Of a DNA stretch of 5,476 bases, positions 1 to 5,476 are shown piece after piece. Source of the DNA: Pseudomonadota bacterium (lineage in GTDB: Bacteria; Pseudomonadota; Alphaproteobacteria; Rhizobiales; Tepidamorphaceae); the NCBI GenBank assembly GCA_023435545.1, contig JAEYRQ010000082.1, positions 1-5,476 on the forward strand, in the 5' to 3' direction. The notes beneath the pieces are model-generated. The model did no database searches and was not told where the DNA came from. It was given only the letters and a program-made list of their open reading frames with translations. The translations under genes were made by a program, and so were the position numbers. Positions within the stretch are counted from its first letter, which is position 1. Each line of letters opens with the position of its first letter.

Positions 1-1
1 C

Positions 2-88
2 AAGCGGGAGCTGGACTGCCTGCGAAAGGGCTTGTACGGACCGGAGGGCCGGGAGTTTAAGGCGTTGATGAAGCGGTTGATTAAGTAG
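2..88 (+). CDS. C-terminal tail of an unidentified upstream gene
   Basis: The frame is open from the first bases of the window and ends at a TAG (86-88). It gives 28 residues that are rich in Lys, Arg and Leu and end in LMKRLIK. I do not recognise the family from so short a tail. The stop lies only 16 bp before the start of the first RHS repeat copy (105). By analogy with the two complete modules downstream, where a small gene sits after each toxin tip, this could be the end of the immunity gene of a preceding module; that is inference. The open frame and the tail's basic, cytoplasmic-looking composition are all that can be seen. The alternative is an unrelated gene flanking the array. Confidence 0.5.
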   Translation, partial: KRELDCLRKGLYGPEGREFKALMKRLIK

Positions 89-104
89 GGGGAGTCCGAT
101 AACG

Positions 105-880
105 GTTTTTCGTAGAAATTGGGATCCGGCTGAGAGCTGGGTAGAGAATAACCTGCAGCCAGAATCTAAACTGATGATTGTTTTTGATACAGAAACGGAG
201 GATTTCCTGACGGATCTGATAGGGCAAAACCTCGATCCCATCAATGAGGCTTTGGATCTGCAGCCCTCACTTACGTTTGCAGAATATGGATTCAAGCTGC
301 TGTTCAAAGGGTTGCTGAGCAGCTCCATTCTGGACGCTTACTCCAGCGAAGTGACCACAAGACTCACACTGGCAGAGCACCATATCTACGGCAGCAGCCA
401 CCTGGGCATTCAGTATTATGATCCAACGAGAACGGATATTTCCAGCTACCGGGACTTTACCAACAGCGCGAACGACAACCTTGGACTGAGCATCAAACGT
501 CCCTGGTACAGCCATGTATATGGCGATATCATCAAATCTTCACAAAAACTTCCCTGGAACAACTGGGAGCGGACGGTGGCACTGAGCAGTGAGCGAGTGG
601 TGGGTATGAAGGAATATGCTTTGACAGACCATCTGGGTAATGTACTGGTAACGGTACTGGACAGGAAGGTGGGCCACCAGCCTGTCGGCGCTACGCAGTA
701 TGATTACTGGATGGCTGACATAGCCAGCGCCCAGGACTATTTCCCATACGGAATGCTGATGATGAACCGGTATACGACGGGGAACAAGTTTAGGTTTGGG
801 TTTAACGGTATTGAAAAGACAGATGAAGTGGCGGGCATTGGTAATCATTATACTGCGTTGTATGGAGAGTATGACCCACG
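105..880 (+). repeat. RHS-core direct repeat, copy 1
   Basis: This copy is nearly identical to 2249-3025 in the same orientation. A base-by-base reading gives about 43 substitutions over roughly 773 aligned bases (about 94% identity), a 2-base insertion in this copy (AA near 117-118) and a 3-base deletion near 779. The repeat starts sharply at GTTTTTCGTAGA; the sequences upstream of the two copies are unrelated. It ends equally sharply near the codons for Glu-Tyr-Asp-Pro-Arg. The repeat covers the RHS-associated core and is the obvious substrate for homologous recombination between modules. Confidence 0.95.
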
Positions 881-1574
881 TGTTGTTACCCGTTGGAATA
901 CTGACCCAAAACCAATCGTGGGTATCAGCCCTTATGCGATGTTTAGTGGTAATCCCATTAAATTTAATGACGTTTTATTAGATAGTATAGGAATTAAAGG
1001 TTTTAAGCAAAGGAAAGTGCTCAAAGATCTAAATCGTGGTTTGCTAGTTGATGAGAAGAACTCTCCTTATTCATTTAATGATGCCGGCCGGCTAGTGGTA
1101 GATGATGAGAAGTTTGATAGGTTGTCTGAAAAACAAAAGGAGATAGCCTCGCCAATAAGGGAGCTGGCAAATTCAAATTTAGACGTACAGATTGTTAAGA
1201 CAGACTGGCGTGCCATAATACCTAATACCGGCGGAAGAACATTGGTCAACTATGGCGGAGCCGCAACTATTGCGAATACAGGCGCTGATGGATATCAAGA
1301 TATGAGTGGTAACAGTGGTGTCACTATACTTTGGACTGGAAAAGGTGAAAGTTTTTCGCCAAACCATGGTGAGCCTGTGATTTACCAAACAAATTCTACT
1401 GCCTTATACCATGAGATTGGCCATGCATTCTTTAGGTTTTTAAAATTAGATCCAAAGCAGGCAGGAAAAACTATAGATTATGAAAACATGGTTCGACATC
1501 AATCTAATGAAATGAAAAAAGAGTATCAACATAGAAAATATGATGCAGCCCATCCAGATCCGAACATCCCTTAG
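174..1574 (+). CDS. Headless RHS-core protein with zinc-metallopeptidase toxin tip (orphan module 1)
   Basis: Residues 1 to about 262 are an RHS-repeat-associated core with EHHIYGS, YYDPTRTD, LTDHLGN, YPYG-like FPYGM, NKFRFGFNGIEK and the terminal RWNxDPKP...SPYAMFxGNP block. Residues from about 270 are unrelated to the second module. They hold a gluzincin-like site, H413-E-I-G-H417, with E437 in an ENxxR context (E437, N438, R441) as the likely third zinc ligand. The tip therefore looks like a short metallopeptidase toxin of the M91-like kind often found on RHS proteins; the exact family is my inference. The protein lacks the N-terminal signal, the YD-repeat shell and any secretion domain, so it is probably a silent or donor cassette. 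The ATG at 174 is the first in frame, but RHS homology already begins at the codon for Trp at 120 and the frame is open from 81, so the annotated start is conventional. Its 3' end overlaps the next gene by 35 bp. Confidence 0.85.
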   Translation: MIVFDTETEDFLTDLIGQNLDPINEALDLQPSLTFAEYGFKLLFKGLLSSSILDAYSSEVTTRLTLAEHHIYGSSHLGIQYYDPTRTDISSYRDFTNSANDNLGLSIKRPWYSHVYGDIIKSSQKLPWNNWERTVALSSERVVGMKEYALTDHLGNVLVTVLDRKVGHQPVGATQYDYWMADIASAQDYFPYGMLMMNRYTTGNKFRFGFNGIEKTDEVAGIGNHYTALYGEYDPRVVTRWNTDPKPIVGISPYAMFSGNPIKFNDVLLDSIGIKGFKQRKVLKDLNRGLLVDEKNSPYSFNDAGRLVVDDEKFDRLSEKQKEIASPIRELANSNLDVQIVKTDWRAIIPNTGGRTLVNYGGAATIANTGADGYQDMSGNSGVTILWTGKGESFSPNHGEPVIYQTNSTALYHEIGHAFFRFLKLDPKQAGKTIDYENMVRHQSNEMKKEYQHRKYDAAHPDPNIP

Positions 1575-2070
1575 ACAAATTGTCTTTCTTGTAGCACTTA
1601 TTTTTTCGAGTAAGAAGGTTTCCAGCCAGTTACTTACAACTTATCAGATTAATGCCAATACTTGTGATTGCGTGTTCGTAACATTGCAAAATAACTCACA
1701 TGACACAGCGTATATCATAAGTCAAAGCAACTCGATTCATGGATGGGATAGTTGCTTTGCCTATACCGTTTTTAAAAGAGAATATCCAAAGGTTGGACAT
1801 AGTATTGACATTAGCTACTATTACAAAGATTTAGACAGTTATCGAGAAAATAATTTTTTATACCTACTGCCTGGTAACAGTCTGACATTTGGCGCAAGAA
1901 CGACTGACGCTATACTTGGTGATAGCCTATTTGTCAGTATGTACATGTGTCCAATTCCTGTTTCTAAAGAAAAAGATGTTAGTGCGATCAGATGCCAGAT
2001 GGACAAACTTAAAAATACCAAGGAAAAAATGCCATGGCGGTGGATCAGTTATAATTGCATTTCTAAATGA
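1540..2070 (+). CDS. Secreted cysteine-containing protein, putative immunity protein for tip 1
   Basis: This is a 176-residue protein of no family I recognise. The N-terminus looks like a Sec signal peptide: a basic residue or two (R8, R12), a hydrophobic stretch IVFLVALIF (about 13-22) and a likely cleavage near the VSSQ at about 27-30. The mature part contains six cysteines (in TCDC, DSC, YMC, IRC and YNC contexts), fitting disulfide formation outside the cytoplasm. It starts inside the 3' end of the toxin gene in another frame (35-bp overlap), which suggests translational coupling; ATG codons at 1540 and 1543 are both possible and no clear ribosome binding site is visible. Position directly after a toxin tip and export to the envelope suggest it neutralises the metallopeptidase there; this is inferred from context, not from a recognised domain. 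Base composition is clearly more AT-rich than the RHS core. Confidence 0.7.
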   Translation: MMQPIQIRTSLRQIVFLVALIFSSKKVSSQLLTTYQINANTCDCVFVTLQNNSHDTAYIISQSNSIHGWDSCFAYTVFKREYPKVGHSIDISYYYKDLDSYRENNFLYLLPGNSLTFGARTTDAILGDSLFVSMYMCPIPVSKEKDVSAIRCQMDKLKNTKEKMPWRWISYNCISK

Positions 2071-2248
2071 AGCTTTGATGTTTACTCAACACGGGAAATT
2101 CATTTGGTGAACGTCTGGAAATGCCGACAACGTGAAAACTAGCCTCAATATGTATCAAAGTTGTTGGTCTTTGATAGGTAGCCGTGGTTTTCCAGCTAAG
2201 CCACAGCAAGCAACTCACCAACTGCGGGAACAGGGGTGGCTTGAAAGA
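2071..2248. other. Inter-module spacer without a recognisable gene
   Basis: This 178-bp stretch lies between the stop of the first putative immunity gene and the second RHS repeat. Short frames exist on both strands, but none resembles a known protein and none has a convincing start. It carries the inverted repeat at 2153-2176. I compared it by eye with the 16-bp spacer before module 1 and the zero-length junction at 4152/4153 and found no shared motif. It may be the remnant of a deleted module or insertion element, but nothing in it proves that. Confidence 0.5.
2153..2176. repeat. 8-bp perfect inverted repeat with 8-base spacer
   Basis: TATCAAAG and CTTTGATA are exact reverse complements separated by TTGTTGGT. 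The element lies about 80 bp after the stop of the first putative immunity gene. It could be a weak hairpin at the 3' end of that transcript, a protein-binding operator, or chance. There is no T tract after it (GGTAGCC follows), so it is not a standard intrinsic terminator. Confidence 0.45.
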
Positions 2249-3803
2249 GTTTTTCGTAGATTGGGATCCTGCTGAGAGCTGGGTAGAGAATAACCTGCAA
2301 CCAGAATCTAAACTGATGATTGTTTTTGACGCAGAAACGGAGGATTTCCTGACGGATCTGATAGTGCATAACCTCGATCCCATCAACGAGGCTTTGGATC
2401 TGCAGCCCTCACTTACGTTTGCAGAATATGGATTCAAGCTGTTGTTCAAAGGGTTGCTGAGCAGCTCCATTCTGGACGCTTACTCCAGCGAAGTGACCAC
2501 AAGGCTCACACTGGCGGAGCACCATATCTACGGCAGCAACCACCTTGGTATTCAGTATTATGATCCAACGAGAACGGATATTGCCAGCTACCGGGACTTT
2601 ACCAACAGCGCAAACGACAACCTTGGGCTGAGCATCAAACGACCCTGGTATAGTCATGCATATGGCGATATCATCAAATCTTCACAAAAAAATCCCTGGA
2701 ACAACTGGGAGCGGACGGTGGCACTGAGCAGTGAGCGAGTGCTGGGTATGAAGGAATACTCTCTGACAGACCATCTGGGTAATGTGCTGGTAACGGTACT
2801 GGACAGGAAGGTGGGCCACCAGCCTGTCGGCGCTACGCAGTATGATTACTGGATGGCTGATATAGCCAGCGCCCAGGACTATTATCCATACGGAATGCTG
2901 ATGATGAACCGGTATATGACGGCTGGGAACAAGTTTAGGTTTGGGTTTAATGGTATAGAGAAGACAAATGAAGTGGCGGGTGTGGGAAATCACTACACTG
3001 CGTTGTTTGGAGAGTATGATCCACGGACAATTCGAAGGTGGAACGTGGACCCGAAGCCGGTTGTATGGGAGAGCCCCTATGCCATGTTTAGGGGAAATCC
3101 GTTAGTTAATAGTGATCAAATGTTGGATAGTGCTTGGTATAGAACCAAGGAGGGGGGATTTAAATTTGATGCCCGCGTCAATAGTCAAAGGGACATGAAA
3201 AAGCTAGGTATCAACGGCACCTACATTGGTCAGGAAGCATACGGGCAAACACCTGGCAGAAATGCTATGGTGCTTTATGGTGACAGGCAAGGTACACTCA
3301 CAGTAATGCTTCCTGAAGCAGTAGTTACAGACAAACGGAACGCTTGGAAAGCTGCACATGAATTAGGTTATATGCCAGCGATGGGGCCAACCTTTGAAGG
3401 TATAGGTTTACGGGCCAATGTTGGAGCTGGGGGTGGCTTTGTAGGTGGTGGTGTTAACGGAAGTGTTTATGCAGATAATTCAGGTAATCTAGGAGCTATG
3501 GCAGGAACAGGTGGTGGGTTTGGTACATCTACGCCTGGTTTAGAAGGTTCATTTGGAGTTGATCTTTACGATTATAAGCGTACTGTCTCGCCTGAGGAAT
3601 TTGCACAAGGCACTTCAGTATCAAGCTCTTTACAGCTTGGAATACTCTCATTTACAAGAACAAGCTCTTCAAATGCAAAAAGTCCATTCAGACCTGATGG
3701 CAATTTAAATATATTTTCCATCGATTTAGGTTTGAAGGGTTTCGGATATACTACAAAAATCGGTTTAACAAAATATGCAGGAGTAAATGTTAGTGACAAA
3801 TAG
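2184..3803 (+). CDS. Headless RHS-core protein with glycine-rich C-terminal tip (orphan module 2)
   Basis: The open frame begins with GTG at 2184 (a stop lies in frame at 2175), giving 539 residues, but RHS homology starts only near residue 21-25 (EFFVDWDPAESW). The first ATG in frame is 2316 (residue 45), the exact counterpart of the start of module 1, so the true start is uncertain and this may be an unexpressed donor. Residues about 22-305 are RHS core, nearly identical to module 1. From about 318 a linker follows with WYRTKEGG, VNSQRDMKKLGI and TYIG, a type I associate with Bacteroidota RHS tips, then a LPEAVVT segment (about 375-382). From about 408 comes a glycine-rich, alternating-pattern stretch (GAGGGFVGGG, GTGGGFG), then a beta-rich end. 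I see no catalytic motif. A pore-forming or other membrane-active role is possible but unproven. It overlaps the following lipoprotein gene by 17 bp. Confidence 0.8.
   Translation: MVFQLSHSKQLTNCGNRGGLKEFFVDWDPAESWVENNLQPESKLMIVFDAETEDFLTDLIVHNLDPINEALDLQPSLTFAEYGFKLLFKGLLSSSILDAYSSEVTTRLTLAEHHIYGSNHLGIQYYDPTRTDIASYRDFTNSANDNLGLSIKRPWYSHAYGDIIKSSQKNPWNNWERTVALSSERVLGMKEYSLTDHLGNVLVTVLDRKVGHQPVGATQYDYWMADIASAQDYYPYGMLMMNRYMTAGNKFRFGFNGIEKTNEVAGVGNHYTALFGEYDPRTIRRWNVDPKPVVWESPYAMFRGNPLVNSDQMLDSAWYRTKEGGFKFDARVNSQRDMKKLGINGTYIGQEAYGQTPGRNAMVLYGDRQGTLTVMLPEAVVTDKRNAWKAAHELGYMPAMGPTFEGIGLRANVGAGGGFVGGGVNGSVYADNSGNLGAMAGTGGGFGTSTPGLEGSFGVDLYDYKRTVSPEEFAQGTSVSSSLQLGILSFTRTSSSNAKSPFRPDGNLNIFSIDLGLKGFGYTTKIGLTKYAGVNVSDK
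2249..3025 (+). repeat. RHS-core direct repeat, copy 2
   Basis: This is the partner of 105-880, about 94% identical in direct orientation. Relative to copy 1 it lacks two bases near 2260 and has three extra bases (one codon) in the ATGACGGCTGGG region near 2916-2927. Substitutions are sparse in the first 600 bases and become denser from about 2945. Past 3025 nucleotide identity falls to roughly 60%, although the encoded residues (RWNxDPKP, SPYAMFxGNP) remain homologous. This indicates that the tip together with the last about 25 residues of the core forms a separately inherited block. Confidence 0.95.
3779..3783 (+). promoter_or_regulatory. Possible ribosome binding site AGGAG for the lipoprotein gene
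   Basis: AGGAG lies inside the end of the module 2 toxin frame. It is only 3 bases from the ATG at 3787 and 9 bases from an in-frame GTG at 3793. The longer start gives a signal peptide with a basic residue (R6) before the hydrophobic core, so I keep ATG 3787. Shine-Dalgarno sequences matter little in many Bacteroidota, so the site may be incidental. Confidence 0.3.
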
Positions 3804-4152
3804 AATGTTTATTGCATTGTTTCCATTCCTTGCTTTATTTAGCTGTCAAGATGATTTTGAACAATGTCAGTCAACTGGTGAACACATAAAAGCCTACGAA
3901 GGAAGCATAAGGGTTGATTCCATATTTTTGGATTGGCGAAATCATGCTCACGCAGTTTTAGATAGAAATGGAAATAAGCTGCTGTTCCATAAAGGTGAAT
4001 TGATAATTCAACCAGAAGTAGGCGACAGTATGTATAAAAGACGCGGTACAGAAGAGTATATTTTGATCAAAGACGACAGTACATATATTCAGAAGTGGGA
4101 TTGCAAACGTGGCAAAGCCGTGATAGTTGATCAGTGGCGTAATCAGCGCTAA
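3787..4152 (+). CDS. Small lipoprotein, putative immunity protein for tip 2
   Basis: This is a 121-residue protein with a lipoprotein signal peptide: R6, hydrophobic core about 8-18 and a relaxed lipobox LFS-C20. The mature end begins Cys-Gln-Asp-Asp; acidic residues just after the lipid-bearing Cys resemble the export signal that sends Bacteroidota lipoproteins to the cell surface, so an outer-membrane, possibly surface-exposed location is likely. The body is short and strand-rich, with a GDSMYKRRG block (about 79-87) followed by YILIKDD. This reminds me of a group of small Bacteroidota lipoproteins with a GDSxxK motif of unknown function, recalled from memory and not searched. The gene overlaps the toxin frame by 17 bp (an alternative ATG at 3805 would follow the stop by one base, but would leave a signal peptide without a basic residue). 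The position suggests immunity to the glycine-rich tip; this is inference. Confidence 0.75.
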   Translation: MLVTNRMFIALFPFLALFSCQDDFEQCQSTGEHIKAYEGSIRVDSIFLDWRNHAHAVLDRNGNKLLFHKGELIIQPEVGDSMYKRRGTEEYILIKDDSTYIQKWDCKRGKAVIVDQWRNQR

Positions 4153-4167
4153 GAGCGCTGCGGATTA
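4140..4167. repeat. Imperfect palindrome at the lipoprotein/RHS junction
   Basis: AGCGCT (4145-4150), a 3-base AAG, and AGCGCT (4154-4159) form a 6-bp hairpin, each arm being itself palindromic. Outside it TAATC (4140-4144) can pair with GATTA (4163-4167) after a 3-base bulge. The stop codon TAA (4150-4152) lies inside. There is no following T run, so it is not a typical intrinsic terminator. Its exact placement at the boundary between two mosaic blocks makes it a candidate recombination or replication-slippage hot spot. Confidence 0.5.
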
Positions 4168-5476
4168 TATTATGACGTAGCCGGCAACCTGATCAAGACG
4201 GTCTCCCCGGCAGGTGTTGACCAGCTCAGTGTGCTTGATGATGATAATGACACGATCAACGCCTACCGTATGAGGAATGAGATGGTAAACCCATTGGTTC
4301 CGGATCATTCCAAGGTCACCTCCTACAGGTACAATGCGCAGAACAAAGTGATTGAGAACAAGACCCCTGATGGAGGAACTACCAGATCCTACTACGATAT
4401 GGTGGGCAGGATCATCCTGTCGCAGGATGAGCGGCAGACGCCCAACGATCAATACACCTATTTTATCTATGATAACCTTTCACGTGTAGTTGAGACCGGA
4501 GTTGTGCAAAAACCTGGTGGCTGGGATGAGAGTCTCATCAAGGAACCGCAGAATAGCGGCATATTCGGTCAGTTCAGAAGCCAGAGCCGGAATGAGGTTA
4601 CGGTATCCATCTATGATACCGCATCCTATACGGTCGCAGGGGCTTATCAGAACCTTCCGCCACAGGAACATCTTAAAAACAGGGTGGCTTGTACAAAGTA
4701 TTTTGAGGCAATAGACCCCAATGTTGACGCCAGTGCTGATACCAATTTCTCCAATGCGCTTCATTATTCCTACGACCTCACCGGAAACGTCAAGACCCTC
4801 GTGCATGATCTCAGAGGCGTGGTGCGTCCGGTACTGAGGATCAAAAGAGTCGACTACGAATACGATCTATACAGCGGCAAAGTGATCATGGCGAGCTACA
4901 ACAGGGGCAGGGCCGACCAGTTCTACCAGAAATACACCTACGATGCTGATAACAGGATCGTGGAGGTGAACACCAGCACCAATGGTGTGGTCTGGGACAG
5001 AGATGCTCATTACGACTATTATGATCACGGGCCACTGGCCAGAATGGATCTGGGCGAGCAAAGAGTGCAGGGAGTGGACTATGCCTATACCATCAATGGC
5101 TGGCTGAAGGCAATCAACGGCATTCAGAATGACCCGCAAAGCGATATGGGAGAAGATGGTCTGTACGGTACGGTAATGCCGAAAGATGTGTTTTCACAAA
5201 GGATCGACTATTTCCAGGGCGATTATAAATCCATCGCAGATTCCAGTTTCTTCTATGGCCTGCCGGCTGTAGAGAAATCGCTCTACAATGGCAATATAGC
5301 CGGTATCGCGACAGCATTGGCGCCGTTTACCAACCTGCACAAAAAATACCATTACGATCCGCTGCAGCGGATCGACAGAGCGGAGTATGCCGATTTCGTT
5401 TTCAATCATAACACGTCGCAGCTTACTACCAATAACCTCGTCGATTATAATTCAGAGTACAAGTATGATGCTGACG
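4153..5476 (+). CDS. RHS YD-repeat shell fragment, 5'-truncated and running off the window
   Basis: The frame is open for 441 codons from just after the lipoprotein stop to the window end. It encodes the middle of a Bacteroidota RHS protein: repeated YD units (YYDVAGNLIKTV near 4168, YRYNAQNKVIE, SYYDMVGRIILS, FIYDNLSRVVE, YSYDLTGNVKTL, YTYDADNRIVEV, YHYDPLQRI, YKYDAD), the YDHGPLARMDLG and VDYAYTINGWLK block near 5025-5110, and RIDYFQGDY near 5203. In family members this part wraps around the C-terminal toxin as a beta-cage and lies upstream of the EHHIYGS core seen in the two modules. The N-terminal portion is missing: homology begins abruptly at the first codons, and the first ATG in frame is 4270 with no evident ribosome binding site. 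I read it as a third, longer RHS fragment whose tip lies beyond the window, probably not expressed alone. Composition is GC-richer than the lipoprotein gene before it. Confidence 0.85.

Noticed and set aside
89..112. CCG-ATAA-CGG followed by TTTTT as an intrinsic terminator for the upstream gene
   Set aside because: The stem is only three base pairs and the T run belongs to the RHS repeat, being present also in copy 2 without the stem.
267..848. Antisense open frames 267-515 and 540-848, with look-alikes at 2409-2657 and 2682-2993
   Set aside because: They appear in both RHS copies only because the DNA is duplicated. They lie wholly inside the well-supported core on the other strand and resemble no protein.
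2052..2082. AAGCTTTG as a Bacteroidota -7 promoter element (TAnnTTTG) for module 2
   Set aside because: It has a mismatch in the TA position and no -33 TTTG element at suitable spacing, so it cannot be told from chance.
1889..2110. 73-codon + strand frame overlapping the end of the secreted-protein gene
   Set aside because: It is out of frame within a gene with a clear signal peptide, has no recognisable features, and is best explained as a shadow.
2063..2470. Antisense 135-codon frame across the spacer and start of module 2, considered as a transposase remnant
   Set aside because: More than half of it is antisense to the RHS core, and the spacer part shows no transposase motif that I recognise.
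3405..3560. Glycine-rich stretch as a low-complexity or tandem DNA repeat
   Set aside because: The codons vary and there is no regular nucleotide period; it is amino-acid bias within a coding frame.
4490..4806. Frames 4490-4714 (+) and 4480-4806 (-) within the RHS shell fragment
   Set aside because: Both are shadows of the continuous YD-repeat frame that runs from 4153 to the end.
1..5476. CRISPR array, tRNA, rRNA or intact insertion sequence
   Set aside because: No short regularly spaced repeats, cloverleaf-like segment, rRNA-like stretch or transposase frame with terminal repeats was found on reading both strands.

Overview
The window looks like part of a Bacteroidota chromosome, probably a Chitinophaga/Sphingobacteriia/Cytophagales-type organism. 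The evidence is the style of the RHS/YD-repeat proteins (motifs such as EHHIYGS, LTDHLGN, YDHGPLARMDLG and QGVDYAY-NGWLK), a lipoprotein signal followed by Gln-Asp-Asp, and generally weak Shine-Dalgarno signals. The taxon is inferred from protein style only. All supported genes are on the + strand.

The layout is a tandem array of RHS polymorphic-toxin 3' modules. Each module is a piece of RHS core, a unique C-terminal tip, and a small gene that probably encodes the immunity protein. Positions 2-88 are the last 28 codons of an unidentified gene, possibly the immunity gene of a previous module. Module 1 is a headless RHS-core fragment (174-1574) with an HEIGH zinc-metallopeptidase tip, followed by an overlapping gene for a secreted, cysteine-containing protein (1540-2070). 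A 178-bp spacer (2071-2248) holds no gene but has an 8-bp inverted repeat. Module 2 (open frame 2184-3803) has nearly the same RHS core but a wholly different, glycine-rich tip. It is followed by an overlapping gene for a putative surface lipoprotein (3787-4152). From 4153 to the window end an open frame encodes the middle of an RHS shell (YD repeats). It starts abruptly, in frame, directly after the lipoprotein stop codon, and has no start codon of its own near the junction.

The two RHS-core segments (105-880 and 2249-3025) are about 94% identical by hand alignment. Identity collapses within a few bases of the EYDPR codons, although the protein similarity continues about 25 residues further. 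This is the pattern expected of silent 'orphan tip' cassettes that can replace the tip of a full-length RHS gene by homologous recombination, with the core as the crossover substrate. The tips and immunity genes are visibly more AT-rich than the RHS segments, which fits mosaic acquisition.

If the modules work as in known RHS/CDI systems, the encoded tips would be toxins delivered to neighbouring cells, and the exported product of each following small gene would protect siblings. No full-length RHS gene, secretion system, tRNA, rRNA, CRISPR array or intact insertion sequence is visible here.
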